This document shows, piece by piece, positions 47,052 to 56,896 of a DNA stretch of 64,000 nt. The stretch comes from Pirellulales bacterium (GTDB lineage: Bacteria; Planctomycetota; Planctomycetia; Pirellulales; Lacipirellulaceae). The translations under genes and the position numbers were made by a program. The DNA is taken from positions 26,639-90,638 of the forward strand of contig JANQOF010000036.1 of NCBI GenBank assembly GCA_028279215.1. The letters run 5' to 3'. Within the stretch, counting starts at the first letter, position 1, and each line of letters starts with the position of its first letter. The notes under the pieces are model-generated. The model searched no databases, was not told the origin of the DNA, and was given only the letters and a program-made list of their open reading frames with translations.

Positions 47052-48298
47052 TCGTTGCTACGGAACATCCTGGGGTGCTCACGCATGAGCACGTCCGCCA
47101 TCCAAAGTGCCTCGCCTTCTGTCAGGGCGTCGATCGAGGTCACGGCGCGGTCAGTATCGTCGATCAGAGTGATTCGAAAGTCGCCTTTGCTAAGACGTTT
47201 GGGAGGGATTTCAATCTTCTTGACTGAAAAGCCGGGTTCGGTGATTTCGATTTGGCTCAGTCGATCAAACTCCCAAGTCCGCCTTGACCGATACACGGGG
47301 CCCCAAATCGTTCGCTCAATACTTCCAAAACGAATCGTGTAGCAAACACCCCATAGCGGTGAAGAGATCGCGTACAACCACGAAATGATCATCACCAGGC
47401 CAATGATCTCAAACGGGACCAGGAAGAGCGCCAAGAACCATTGAAAGTCTTTGAACAGCTGATAGACAAACACCCCAACAATGCCATTCCAAAACAGGTT
47501 AACGAACGTCAGCCCGGCCATGTCCGCCAGTGAGGTTCGCCCGCGGTGGGTGAACTGGACAGCCCGCCCGCCGCGAGTGAGTCGCCATCGTGAATCGGAG
47601 GGTTGTTCGCGGCGATTGCGCGAAGGTTGGAATACAAGCGCCTCGTCGGCGGTGTTTGCAGTTTCTTCGCCATTAGCTATGGGTGCTTCTATTTCCGACT
47701 TACCACCCGCCGCGTCGTGCACTGCTTCGATATCCGTCAGCGCCGCGCGGTTGGGAGCCAAGCGATCGAAGCAGGTGTTGATTGTTTCGGCGAGCCACGC
47801 AGCCTCGTCGTCGGCGATGCCTTTGGCGAACTGAACCGGTTGGCCGATGGTTTCGATGTTAATCACCCCTTCCACGGTTGTATCGCCATCGCTGTCGGTG
47901 GAAGTAATCCTGTCGGCCGAGGCGAGGGCAACTTCTTCGAGTGGCACCGTCCGGTCGCTTAAGGTGATGAGCGCTTGCCAAGTGTGACGGAGATCATGTC
48001 GGCTGATGACGAGTCGCTCGCGACCGAATAGAAGCCCAATGATCACGCAAGCCACCGCCACCCAGGCGGCAAAAAAAGGCGTCGCGAAGAGCGCGATTTC
48101 CCACTCAAAATTCGTGAGCAACTTGTGCAGCATCATGACGCAACCCGCCGTCCACATCGTCATCCAGACCATCAGGAACAGCAGGGCGCAGGTGTTGCCG
48201 GAACGCCAACGAAGCACCAACTCGTCGCCCACTGCATCGACTTTCACTCGTGGTTTCACGGGTGCAGGGGATCGGGTTGTAATGCAGGGGTCGGCCAT
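47048..48298 (-). CDS. Membrane protein with two tandem halves (PH-like), unknown
   Basis: The 416-aa product repeats one plan twice: paired hydrophobic helices followed by a beta-rich domain. First half: ALLFLMVWMTMWTAGCVMML and IALFATPFFAAWVAVACVIIG, then ERLVISRHDLRHTWQAL...VQFAKGIADDEAAWLAETIN. Second half: AGLTFVNLFWNGIVGVFVYQL and FLALFLVPFEIIGLVMII, then YTIRFGSIERTIWGPVYRSRRTWEF...TSIDALTEGEALWMADVLM. The ends of both halves (DDEAAWLAE; TEGEALWMAD) correspond, which supports internal duplication. It lies between two ebo-like genes. No function can be given. Confidence 0.8.
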   Translation of the reverse strand: MADPCITTRSPAPVKPRVKVDAVGDELVLRWRSGNTCALLFLMVWMTMWTAGCVMMLHKLLTNFEWEIALFATPFFAAWVAVACVIIGLLFGRERLVISRHDLRHTWQALITLSDRTVPLEEVALASADRITSTDSDGDTTVEGVINIETIGQPVQFAKGIADDEAAWLAETINTCFDRLAPNRAALTDIEAVHDAAGGKSEIEAPIANGEETANTADEALVFQPSRNRREQPSDSRWRLTRGGRAVQFTHRGRTSLADMAGLTFVNLFWNGIVGVFVYQLFKDFQWFLALFLVPFEIIGLVMIISWLYAISSPLWGVCYTIRFGSIERTIWGPVYRSRRTWEFDRLSQIEITEPGFSVKKIEIPPKRLSKGDFRITLIDDTDRAVTSIDALTEGEALWMADVLMREHPRMFRSND

Positions 48299-48340
48299 GC
48301 CTAAAAGAATAGGCCACGAAAGAGTACGCGACGTTGATTG

Positions 48341-49153
48341 CTACTTCGCTGGGCGGTAGTCGAACTTGCTACTCTGTCGGAAGAATTCGAGAGGATTCTC
48401 GTACACGACGCGGCGGATTAGAGCCTCGCTGTGGCCGCGTTGCCTCATTGCCATGATGAAGTCTGGCACCGCAGTAGGTTTCGAAGGTCCCCAGTCGCCA
48501 GCCGAGTTGACTAACAATCGCTCTGCCCCATAGAGTTCCACCATGTCGGCGGCCCGCTCTGGCGTGCATTTGCTTACCGGATACAAGGTCATGCCTGCCC
48601 AGAAGCCTTCCTCCAGCACTGGGCCAATCGTGTGTTCTTCAACGTGGTCGATCAACACACGGCTGCGGTCAATACGCGAGTCGTCCAACAGCATGTCGAG
48701 GATCATCCGTGTGCCTTGATACTTGTCGTCAAGATGCGGGGTATGAATCAGTATCTGCTCATTGGTTCTCATCGCCAGCTCGACGTGTTCCAAGAACACC
48801 GTTGCTTCGTTCCGAGTATTCTTGTTTAGACCAATTTCCCCGATGCCCAACACGCCGGGGCGATTGAGAAAATCGGGAATCATATCGATTACTTCGCGAG
48901 CGAGCGAAACGTTTTCCGCCTCCTTCGCGTTGATGCAAAGCCATGTGTAGTGTTGTATGCCATACCAGCCAGCCCGCTTGCGTTCGAAGGAGGTGAGCTG
49001 CTCGAAGTAATCGCGAAACCCATCGACGCTGCCACGATCGTAGCCCGCCCAAAATGCGGGCTCACTCACAGCAACACATCCCATCTTGGCCAATGTTTCG
49101 TAGTCGTCCGTGGTTCGCGAGACCATGTGAATATGGGGATCGATGTACTGCAT
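48341..49153 (-). CDS. TatD-family metal-dependent hydrolase, EboB-like
   Basis: The 270-aa TIM-barrel hydrolase has the amidohydrolase/TatD metal set: [12 protein letters not shown] at the start (HxH), [11 protein letters not shown] (Glu), [10 protein letters not shown] (His), [10 protein letters not shown] (His) and [11 protein letters not shown] (Asp). TatD relatives include DNases, but this divergent branch occurs next to UbiA, TIM-barrel and phosphodiesterase genes in ebo clusters and probably acts on a small metabolite. It is transcribed opposite to the other ebo-like genes. Confidence 0.87.
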   Translation of the reverse strand: MQYIDPHIHMVSRTTDDYETLAKMGCVAVSEPAFWAGYDRGSVDGFRDYFEQLTSFERKRAGWYGIQHYTWLCINAKEAENVSLAREVIDMIPDFLNRPGVLGIGEIGLNKNTRNEATVFLEHVELAMRTNEQILIHTPHLDDKYQGTRMILDMLLDDSRIDRSRVLIDHVEEHTIGPVLEEGFWAGMTLYPVSKCTPERAADMVELYGAERLLVNSAGDWGPSKPTAVPDFIMAMRQRGHSEALIRRVVYENPLEFFRQSSKFDYRPAK

Positions 49154-49246
49154 TCGGAATCATGAAGTGGGAGAAATGTGGAAGGCGCTAGTCAATTGTG
49201 CTCGCAAAGTTGTGGCGACCGGCGGATACGAGCCATGGCAAGTTGG

Positions 49247-49501
49247 TCATATTTCAAACGACTCGCGCCAGGTAGCGTCGTAACAACGACTGAACAGCAA
49301 CTGGACTTGCTCGGCGCGGTTGGTGCCGGGGCGTAGCAGCGTCTCGATGGCCGAGCGAATCGTGGCCATGGTTTCCGGCGCGGCGGTAGGGGCGTCGCTA
49401 CGATCGATTCGGTCGAGCGTGGCGGCCACTTCGAGCAGTTTGGCCCTTAGGGGCAGGAGTTCTTCTTCGAGCACTTGTTGCGACGAGCGGATCGAGGGCA
49501 T
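49247..49501 (-). CDS. Small cytosolic protein, unknown (planctomycete-type)
   Basis: The product of about 84 aa reads SIRSSQQVLEEELLPLRAKL, then LEVAATLDRIDRSD, ending NRAEQVQLLFSRCYDATWRESF. It is helical and charged, without membrane segment. I chose ATG 49501 because GAGG lies 8 nt upstream and the conserved-looking region starts there. The frame continues to an ATG at 49717, but that would overlap the divergent HEAT-repeat gene and adds residues without pattern. Function unknown. It lies 93 nt upstream of the TatD-type gene on the same strand. Confidence 0.65.
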   Translation of the reverse strand: MPSIRSSQQVLEEELLPLRAKLLEVAATLDRIDRSDAPTAAPETMATIRSAIETLLRPGTNRAEQVQLLFSRCYDATWRESFEI

Positions 49502-49706
49502 GGCGTCAGCCTCGTTGGCGGGAATCCAGGCGGGCAATTTCGTCAGTTTGTCGCCGAAGCGCGCCAATTGCAACAGCGGCAACGCAATCGCGGACGGCAA
49601 AACCGGCAAAACCGGCCAAGTTTTCAACCACCGAAGGGCAAATGGTCGACCAAGGCGAGTAAGCGGTCCACCACCATGCAATCGATCGAATGAACGGTTT
49701 TCAACG

Positions 49707-51308
49707 ATGTCAGCCATTGGTTTTCAACGTACGCTGCTTGCGCTCGCACGGACGGCGAATCACTCAGCGGCTGATGTGCTGATCGCGGCGATTGACGGAA
49801 CCTCGCAAGTGGTTCGACGAAAGGCGATTGCCGCTTTTGCGCGACGCACCGACGAAGTCAGCCAGCGGAAATTCCTAACTGCATTTCAACAGTTCTCGAC
49901 GGACGAGATTCAGGCGCTTGGCGACGTTACCAAGCACTTGAGGCCAACGCTTCGGAGGGCACTCGCCGACCACAACATTGAGTCGACCCAGGCTGCGTGC
50001 CACGTGATTTTCAGCTGTAGAGCATTCGACGAGTTTCCTGCATTGGTGACTGCAGCAATCGATCCGCACCATCCAGGAGCCGACGCTGTAGCTGCCACTA
50101 CGCTCGAACTTGCTCTCGCGCTGCACGAGCAGATTGTTGAGTATCGTCGAGCGCCCGCGGGTCGCGACCCGTCGTTCGCCCGAAGGTGGGCGCTCACCGC
50201 ACTGTCGCGGGCCGTCGACCGATTTCGGGAGCATCGTCGCGTCGAACTACTCGAAGCGTTCTTGTTAATCACAACACCGGGCAACCATCGATTAACGCAT
50301 TTGTTGACCGATCAGACGCACCCTGGTCACGAACCTCTACTTGCGATGCTGCGAACCAGCCCGTCGGTCGGGGCGATCGAGGTGCTTGCCAAACTCTTCG
50401 ACGACACTCAAACGCCTCTGGCTTTATTGGAAATCGCCGCAGGGCGAACCGACGCTCACTTTCGCAAGCTGTTCTTGCAAACCATTGGTCAACCGCCGTC
50501 GCCGCGTGTGCTCGAGAACGCCCAAAGGATCAAGAGGTTGTCGTTGCTGGAGAAACCAAGTGACGACTGGTTCGTGTTACCGGCCGAACATCAAGCTACC
50601 GCCGTGCAGATGGTGATGGCAGCTCGATTCTCACGACGCACAAAGGTTCAAATTCTCGACGAGATTCTCGACCGCGGGTCGAGTAAGGCTAGGCTTGTCG
50701 CGTGCGCAGCGCTCGGCCAAATCGCACTGCCGGAGGCTATCGTTCGACTGGAGGAACTGCTCGACGACAAGGACCACCGCATCGTGGCCGTGGCGGCCAA
50801 GTCGTTGCGATTGAAGGGCTACGCCGGCGCGGTCGATCGGCTGGCAGAACTACTCAGTCACCATGACCAATTTGTACGGAACGTAGCACGAACGGGACTA
50901 CGAGACTTCACCTTCGTTCGCTACGTCGGGCAGTTCGACCAACTCGACGAACAGTCACGCCGCGTGCTGGGCCGAATCGTTCGCGAGTCGGACCCAACGG
51001 CGTTGGAAGAACTGAAACGTGAGATTTCCGCGGCGGCATTGCCTCGCAAGCTGCAAGGCCTTCAGATGGCCGGTGCAATGAACGCGGTGGATGAGGTGAT
51101 CGACTTGGTCATTATGCAAGCAGAACACCAGGACGCCGCCGTACGTTCCGATGCGGTCGTGACGCTGGCCGCCGGAACAACCAACGAGGCCAGAGAGGCG
51201 ATCGAGGCAGCCACCGGCGACACGAATGCGATCGTCCGAAATCGAGCCTCTCGATCCTTGCAGCAATTCCTCGATAAGAAGACCGCCGAGACCGGACACC
51301 CTTTATGA
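49707..51308 (+). CDS. HEAT-repeat protein
   Basis: The 533-aa soluble protein is made of alpha-helical repeats, clearest at the start (ADVLIAAIDGTSQVVRRKAIAAFARR) and end (EAIVRLEELLDDKDHRIVAVAAKSLRLKGYAGAVDRLAELLSHHDQFVRNVARTGL; AVRSDAVVTLAAGTTNEAREAIEAATGDTNAIVRNRASRSL). Such solenoids usually serve as scaffolds. The frame extends upstream to 49320, but that part is antisense to the small gene; ATG 49707 is the sensible start. It overlaps the following membrane-protein gene by ATGA. Confidence 0.82.
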   Translation: MSAIGFQRTLLALARTANHSAADVLIAAIDGTSQVVRRKAIAAFARRTDEVSQRKFLTAFQQFSTDEIQALGDVTKHLRPTLRRALADHNIESTQAACHVIFSCRAFDEFPALVTAAIDPHHPGADAVAATTLELALALHEQIVEYRRAPAGRDPSFARRWALTALSRAVDRFREHRRVELLEAFLLITTPGNHRLTHLLTDQTHPGHEPLLAMLRTSPSVGAIEVLAKLFDDTQTPLALLEIAAGRTDAHFRKLFLQTIGQPPSPRVLENAQRIKRLSLLEKPSDDWFVLPAEHQATAVQMVMAARFSRRTKVQILDEILDRGSSKARLVACAALGQIALPEAIVRLEELLDDKDHRIVAVAAKSLRLKGYAGAVDRLAELLSHHDQFVRNVARTGLRDFTFVRYVGQFDQLDEQSRRVLGRIVRESDPTALEELKREISAAALPRKLQGLQMAGAMNAVDEVIDLVIMQAEHQDAAVRSDAVVTLAAGTTNEAREAIEAATGDTNAIVRNRASRSLQQFLDKKTAETGHPL

Positions 51309-51862
51309 ACAAACACCTGGATTTGCCAACTTGCCTACCGTTTGCCCAGCGCGACGCGTGGGAAAGTCTTGGGAACCGCTTCAGCGGCGAACATGCGAAG
51401 TTGAACCTGCAAGATCTGTGGTCGCTTGCCGGAGTGGTAATGGCTGGGATCGCGCTGGTGTGGTTGCTTCGCTGGCTTTACCAACGTCAGCAAGCAAGGC
51501 AGTTGAGCTGTGACCCTCGGCATCTATTCGCCGACTTGTGTCGAGCGCACCGCGTCAGCCATAGTGATCGAAGACGCCTGGAGCATCTGGCCAACCATCA
51601 TCAGCTTGGGGTATCGGCGGAGTTATTCGTTCGCCCTGACCTGTTTGATCCTCCGTGCCTGCCTGAAGATGAATATGATATACGGAGCGTTGCTGCCTTC
51701 GAAGGCCTAAGGCGAAAACTGTTCGCTGGCCTTGAGGAGGAGCAGCTTAATTCGAGGGGCCAGTCCGTTGAGCGGGCGACCGACGATCCCGCTGCGGTTG
51801 CCGTACCAGATATTGCGGACGTCGGCGATGCTCCTGAGGCGGTTACTCAGCCAGTCTCGTGA
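51305..51862 (+). CDS. Single-pass membrane protein, unknown
   Basis: The 185-aa product has one membrane helix (LWSLAGVVMAGIALVWLLRWLY, about residues 38-59) and a cytoplasmic-type domain: SCDPRHLFADLCRAHRVSHSDRRRLEHLANHHQLGVSAELFVRPDLFD. The end is low-complexity acidic. The start overlaps the HEAT gene stop by 4 nt, so the two are made together and may interact; the domain is of a type seen beside HEAT genes in planctomycetes as I recall, without known function. Confidence 0.8.
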   Translation: MNKHLDLPTCLPFAQRDAWESLGNRFSGEHAKLNLQDLWSLAGVVMAGIALVWLLRWLYQRQQARQLSCDPRHLFADLCRAHRVSHSDRRRLEHLANHHQLGVSAELFVRPDLFDPPCLPEDEYDIRSVAAFEGLRRKLFAGLEEEQLNSRGQSVERATDDPAAVAVPDIADVGDAPEAVTQPVS

Positions 51863-51876
51863 GTCGCATGCACGGT

Positions 51877-53256
51877 CTAGGGTGCAGTGTAGGGAACGCG
51901 GGGGCGCAAATCGCTGCGTCCAGGCGCCGGACGCGGTCGGAAGTCGCTCGATGTTGTATTCACTCCCAAGCCCACCGCGCGGTCTTGAGGTTTGTACCCC
52001 ATTTGGTTCATGAAGTCGGTGAGCGAGATGAGCTCAACACCTAAGGCGTTCGCACGGTCGTGCATGTCGTCCCAGGTTTGGCGAATGCCCGCGTCGTTGG
52101 CCTTTTCCGAGCGGTCGCCGAACACCAGATAACGTGTGCCGATTGTCATCTCGCCTTCTTGTGCCCCTGTTTCGGGATTTGGATACGCATCGACGATACC
52201 GCCGTTCAACTCGACGAGATCCAAGGCTAACTGCAGGTCGCTCTTGCCGTTACCATTCATGTCGATCACGCCCGTCAACGCAAAGTGCTGCGGACGGCCT
52301 TCGTGCCAAGTCGGACTGTAAATGTAGTCTCCCGGAAGAATCGGATTGCGCGGGTCGTCCGCGGTCACGCGACACTCGGCCATGTGCTCGCCCGTCATTC
52401 GCACGACCTCGATCGCGCCCTTCTTTTCCGCTTTGCCTGCGTCGGTATCTTCCGTATCGTAAACACTAAACGTCACTTGGCGGCGCAAGGCGTCGGCCGA
52501 GCCTAGGTTGATCCACACCGTGTTGTTGGCTTGGTTGACCCAAATGATCTCGCCATCGGCAACCTCGAATGAGAATTCCTCTTCAGTCCGGTCCCTCAGA
52601 AAGTTGTCGATTGTTCTTTGCCGATCACGCGACTCGGTCTCAGCAGCTTCGCGCGCAGCTACCAACGATTGCCGTTCGGCGTCAAACTCGGTGGTTTGCT
52701 TCTGAAGTTGGTCGGCTAGCTTCTTCTGGCTCGCGTCAAGCGCTGCGCGGGCCTGCGCGAACTGATTCCGAGCTGCCGCCGCAGCCTGTTCGATCTTGGC
52801 TTTGTCGGCCGCAAGCTGGTCGAGTTCTGCCTTGTGGCCGGCGGCGATTTCGTCGAGCTTATTCTGCAAGTCTTCGATTGAGTTCTTGGCGGTATTCAAT
52901 GCCGCGGTTGTCTGTTCATTCGCGTCGTAAATCAACTTGAGTACTTCGCGATAGTTCCGTTTTTGCTCCGGCAGGGTTCCGCCCATCCGGTCCAGTTCCT
53001 CCTTCGCCTGGTCGGTTACGGCCTGTCGCTCCGCGAATTGATCGAAGCCCATGGTGCTGCGGAGAAACTGGATTTCGTCTTGCCGGTTGCCTGCCGCCGA
53101 CCGTTGCTCGTTACGATCGGTGGTCATGGCTTCTAGTTGCTGCGTCGTGTCGCTGTACTGCTTGTAGAAGTAGTAAGTGAAGCCGGCAAACAACACCAGC
53201 AAAATTGCGAACACTATGAGCGCAACGTGGAGCGTCTGGTCCTGACGGGCGGCCAT
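51877..53256 (-). CDS. Membrane-anchored coiled-coil protein, unknown (planctomycete-type)
   Basis: The 459-aa product has an N-terminal membrane helix (VALIVFAILLVLFAGFTYYFY), a long coiled coil over about residues 35-220 (many Gln, Glu, Ala, Lys heptads), and a folded C-terminal domain about 225-400 with ADGEIIWVNQANNTVWINLGSADALRRQVTFSVYD, LPGDYIYSPTW, FALTGVIDMNGNG and GTRYLVFGDRSEKANDAG. A proline/arginine-rich tail follows. The start at 53256 has AAAGG 8 nt upstream. It is convergent with the preceding gene (14-nt gap). Shape suggests an envelope-spanning or adaptor role, but this is only inference. Confidence 0.82.
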   Translation of the reverse strand: MAARQDQTLHVALIVFAILLVLFAGFTYYFYKQYSDTTQQLEAMTTDRNEQRSAAGNRQDEIQFLRSTMGFDQFAERQAVTDQAKEELDRMGGTLPEQKRNYREVLKLIYDANEQTTAALNTAKNSIEDLQNKLDEIAAGHKAELDQLAADKAKIEQAAAAARNQFAQARAALDASQKKLADQLQKQTTEFDAERQSLVAAREAAETESRDRQRTIDNFLRDRTEEEFSFEVADGEIIWVNQANNTVWINLGSADALRRQVTFSVYDTEDTDAGKAEKKGAIEVVRMTGEHMAECRVTADDPRNPILPGDYIYSPTWHEGRPQHFALTGVIDMNGNGKSDLQLALDLVELNGGIVDAYPNPETGAQEGEMTIGTRYLVFGDRSEKANDAGIRQTWDDMHDRANALGVELISLTDFMNQMGYKPQDRAVGLGVNTTSSDFRPRPAPGRSDLRPRVPYTAP

Positions 53257-53436
53257 GCAATTACCTTTAGTGCAGTACTTTCAAGTCGGATGGGCAATCG
53301 ATAGCTAAGTCGCCGATCGAGCCGACCTCGCCGGGTGGCGAGTATACCTGTTCCGTGAGGCAAGTGAAGAAATTGCCCTAAGTCCAATTTACTTAGGGGA
53401 TTAACGCATGTCAACGAAACGCATATAACCAACCAG

Positions 53437-56238
53437 ATGAGACAACAGCAGCTACCCGGGCATGCCGATCTACCTGCCGCCAGCGAGCAGGGCGGAGCTT
53501 CATCTGACACCACGTTGGGGCCTTTCCCAGGCCAAACCGCCTACGTTATCGACTCGCACTCGCTTATTTTTCAGGTGTTTCATGCGATTCCCCAGATGAC
53601 CAGCCCTCGTGGCGAACCGGTGTCGGCCGTTTATGGATTTCTGCGCGATTTGCTGTACTTGATTGAGGAGCATCAGCCGGATTACCTGATTGCGGCGTTT
53701 GATATGCCGGGCCCAACTTTTCGACACGATCTGTACGATGCGTACAAAGCGGACCGTGGCGAGATGCCCGAGGAGTTGGCCTCGCAAATTCCCAAGATTG
53801 AGCAACTGCTGGAGGCGCTCGGCATTCCGGTGGTCGGCAAACCCGGGTACGAGGCCGACGATGTGCTCGCGACCATCGCCCGAATGTGCGACGAAGCGGG
53901 CGCGCGTTGTATGCTGGTTACCGGCGACAAAGACTGCCGCCAACTGATTACCGATCATGTATCGATCTACAACATTCGTAAGGACATGGAATACGGTGCG
54001 TCCGAACTGCTTGAGGAATGGGGGGTTCGACCGGATCAGGTTGTCGACTTCCAGTCGCTTGTAGGCGACAAGATTGATAATGTGCCGGGGGTTCCGCTCG
54101 TCGGGCCCAAGATCGCGCGCGAGCTGCTTGAGACCTATGGCACGCTCGACGAGGTGCTTGCACACGCGGGCGAAGTGAAAGGCGCCAAGCGCAGCCAAAA
54201 TCTGCAAGCCCACGCCGCCGACGCCCGCTTGTCGCGCGACTTGGTCCGACTCGATGCTAAAGTGCCGGTGGAGGTCAATTGGCAGGCCGCGCGGCCAGGC
54301 GATTACGACGGTGCAATCATCGCCGAGCTGTGCGCCGACTTCGGCTTCCGCACTTTGGGCGATCGCGCTCGACATCTGACCAACGAGACGCGTGCGACTT
54401 CCCTGGATAGCACCTATGAAACGGTCACTTCCCTTGCTCGACTGGAGGAGTTGGTTGACGAGATCCGATCGACCCAGCGACTGTCGATCGATACCGAAAC
54501 GACGGACGTGAACCCGCGGGCGGCAAAGTTGGTGGGCATCTCGTTTGCTTACGAATCGGGCCAGGCGTACTACGTGCCTATTCGAGCTCCTGAAGGCGAT
54601 ACGCGGCTTGACGAACAAGCCGTACTCGATTGCCTTCGGCCTGTATTGGAAGACGAAGTGGTAGCGAAGATTGGCCAGAATCTGAAATACGATCAGGTTG
54701 TGCTCCGGTCGGCGGGTATGAACTTGTTGGGCATTGAATTTGACACAATGGTGGCCAGTTACTTGCTCGATGCCGGCGAGCGGTCGCACAACTTAGACGA
54801 ACTTGCCAAGAGGTACCTTAATTACGAAACGACGAAGATCGACTCCCTCATTGGCAGGGGGAAGAGTCAGAAGCGAATGGACGAGGTCTCCGTCGCGGAT
54901 GTTGGCCGATACGCCGCGGAAGACGCTGACATTCCGCTGCGCCTCGCGCCGCTACTCGAAGAGCGACTGCAGGTCGACGACCTCGACGAACTGAATTCGA
55001 ACCTCGAAGTGCCGCTAATCGAGGTGCTGGCCGAGTTGGAGTACAACGGCATCCGTGTGGATGTCGACCGGCTGGATGAGCTCAGCGCCGAGTTCGGCAA
55101 GCGACTCAATCTACTTGCGCAGGAAATCGAGGAGTTGGCGGGGCATCCGTTTAACATTGCTTCTCCGAAACAGTTGGCCCAAGTACTGTTCAATGAACTG
55201 GGGCTACCGGTGATACGCAAGACGAAGACAGGTCCCAGCACGGACGCCAGTGTTCTCGAGGAGTTGGCCAGCCAACATCCGTTGCCGGCGAAAATCATCG
55301 AGCATCGAGGATACGCCAAGCTCAAAGGGACCTACGTCGATGCACTGCCCACGATGGTCCATCCAACCACCGGACGGGTTCACGCATCGTTCAATCAAGT
55401 GGTTGCGGCGACGGGCCGACTGAGTTCCAGCGACCCCAACTTGCAGAATATTCCCATCCGCACTGAGGTGGGGCGCGAAATACGCTCGGCGTTCACAGCT
55501 CGGGAATCCGGGTGGAAGCTGCTTTCGGCAGACTACTCGCAAGTCGAGCTGAGGGTGCTTGCGCACTTCTCCGAGGACACCACGTTGTGCGACGCCTTTG
55601 CCAATGGTCAGGATATTCACTCGCTGGTGGCCAGCCAGGTGAACGGGGTGGCGCTCGACGAAGTGACTACTGAAATGCGACGTGGGGCGAAGGCGGTGAA
55701 CTTTGGCATTATCTATGGGCAAAGTCCATTTGGGCTGGCCAAGGCACTGGGGATCACGAAGGCCGAGGCAGCGCAGTTCATTACTGATTACTTTGCACGG
55801 TACCCTGGCGTCGAGGACTTCATCCACCGAACACTGTCGGATTGCCGTCGAGACGGACATGTAAAGACTCTGCTTGGCCGCCGCAGGGCGATCGCTGGGG
55901 TTCGCGCACCAAAGGAGCCGAAGGACGTCGTGTTTGCGGATCGCCCGGCACCGTTGCAACTGAACCTGCCCGAGCGCACCGCGGTAAACACGGTAATTCA
56001 AGGCACTGCGGCCGACTTGATTAAGTTGGCAATGCTGGCGATCTATCGCCGTATGCGATCCGAACAATTTCAGGCCATGATGGTATTGCAGATTCACGAT
56101 GAATTGGTGTTCGACTGCCCGGAGGGCGAACTGGACGCTCTGGCCGCGATGGTGATGGAAGAGATGGCTGGCGTACACCAGCTGCGCGTCCCGTTGGACA
56201 TCGACGTCAAAACCGGAGACAACTGGGCCGAGTGCTAA
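53437..56238 (+). CDS. polA: DNA polymerase I
   Basis: The 933-aa enzyme has all three domains: 5'-3' exonuclease about 30-300 (YVIDSHSLIFQVFHAIP, GYEADDVLATIARM, VTGDKDCRQLI, VGDKIDNVPGVPLVGPKIA), 3'-5' exonuclease about 325-520 (exo I LSIDTETTDVNP intact; IGQNLKYDQ; GRYAAEDADI), and polymerase about 550-933 (motif A LLSADYSQVELRVLAHFS, O-helix RRGAKAVNFGIIYG, motif C LQIHDELVFDCP). The proofreading site therefore appears active. The N-terminus has about 30 extra residues before the first domain. Confidence 0.96.
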   Translation: MRQQQLPGHADLPAASEQGGASSDTTLGPFPGQTAYVIDSHSLIFQVFHAIPQMTSPRGEPVSAVYGFLRDLLYLIEEHQPDYLIAAFDMPGPTFRHDLYDAYKADRGEMPEELASQIPKIEQLLEALGIPVVGKPGYEADDVLATIARMCDEAGARCMLVTGDKDCRQLITDHVSIYNIRKDMEYGASELLEEWGVRPDQVVDFQSLVGDKIDNVPGVPLVGPKIARELLETYGTLDEVLAHAGEVKGAKRSQNLQAHAADARLSRDLVRLDAKVPVEVNWQAARPGDYDGAIIAELCADFGFRTLGDRARHLTNETRATSLDSTYETVTSLARLEELVDEIRSTQRLSIDTETTDVNPRAAKLVGISFAYESGQAYYVPIRAPEGDTRLDEQAVLDCLRPVLEDEVVAKIGQNLKYDQVVLRSAGMNLLGIEFDTMVASYLLDAGERSHNLDELAKRYLNYETTKIDSLIGRGKSQKRMDEVSVADVGRYAAEDADIPLRLAPLLEERLQVDDLDELNSNLEVPLIEVLAELEYNGIRVDVDRLDELSAEFGKRLNLLAQEIEELAGHPFNIASPKQLAQVLFNELGLPVIRKTKTGPSTDASVLEELASQHPLPAKIIEHRGYAKLKGTYVDALPTMVHPTTGRVHASFNQVVAATGRLSSSDPNLQNIPIRTEVGREIRSAFTARESGWKLLSADYSQVELRVLAHFSEDTTLCDAFANGQDIHSLVASQVNGVALDEVTTEMRRGAKAVNFGIIYGQSPFGLAKALGITKAEAAQFITDYFARYPGVEDFIHRTLSDCRRDGHVKTLLGRRRAIAGVRAPKEPKDVVFADRPAPLQLNLPERTAVNTVIQGTAADLIKLAMLAIYRRMRSEQFQAMMVLQIHDELVFDCPEGELDALAAMVMEEMAGVHQLRVPLDIDVKTGDNWAEC

Positions 56239-56281
56239 TCGCCCGTGATTGAGCCACTGCCCGTCATTCGCTTCGCGCATT

Positions 56282-56896
56282 ATGTTCACCATCGGAATAG
56301 TTGGCGGCGTTGCAAGTGGGAAGTCTACCGTTGCCGAGATGTTCGCCGAGCTGGGCGCGGTGGTGTTCCATGCCGACCTCATCGCCCACGACGTGCTCAA
56401 TCGGGAGGAGGTGCGCGACGCGTTGGTCGCTCGCTGGGGGCCGGCCATCCTGCATGCCGACGGCTCAATCAATCGAGCTGAAATAGCAAAGATTGTATTC
56501 GGCGATACAGCCGATGCGGATGACGAGCGCACGTATCTTGAGTCGGTAGTGCACCCGATGGCGCTCCGAACGATTGACGACATGCGGGAGCGGTCGGCGA
56601 GATCGGGGCAACAGGTATTTGTCATTGATGCCCCGCTGTTGCTCGAAGCAAACTGGGATTCGGACTGCGACATGGTGGTGATGGTCGAGACACCCGACGA
56701 GCAGAGAGCGGCCAATGCCGCACGCCGAGGCTGGCCAGCCGACGAGATTTCGCGACGAGAGGAAACGCAAATGCCGATCTCGACGAAGCGGCATCGTGCC
56801 GACGTGGTGTTCGACAACAGCGGTTCACTAGCCGAAACCCGGAACCAAGTCGACGTGTTTTGGCGCGACGTGGTAGTGCCACAGTTGGGCGCATAG
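56282..56896 (+). CDS. coaE: Dephospho-CoA kinase
   Basis: The 204-aa P-loop kinase makes the last step of coenzyme A synthesis. Motifs: TIGIVGGVASGKSTVAEMF (Walker A), VVFHADLIAHDVL (substrate-binding Asp), VVHPMALRTI, FVIDAPLLLEANWDSDCD and the RRGWPADEISRREETQMP lid. ATG 56282 lies right before the P-loop; the upstream TTG at 56249 is less likely. It follows polA by 43 nt. Confidence 0.94.
   Translation: MFTIGIVGGVASGKSTVAEMFAELGAVVFHADLIAHDVLNREEVRDALVARWGPAILHADGSINRAEIAKIVFGDTADADDERTYLESVVHPMALRTIDDMRERSARSGQQVFVIDAPLLLEANWDSDCDMVVMVETPDEQRAANAARRGWPADEISRREETQMPISTKRHRADVVFDNSGSLAETRNQVDVFWRDVVVPQLGA

Noticed and set aside
49502..49717. N-terminal extension of the small minus-strand gene to 49717
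   Set aside because: It would overlap the divergent HEAT-repeat gene start, and a good ribosome site supports the internal ATG at 49501.
53500..54789. 429-codon open frame on the minus strand
   Set aside because: Antisense to the polA exonuclease domains, which are clearly coding.
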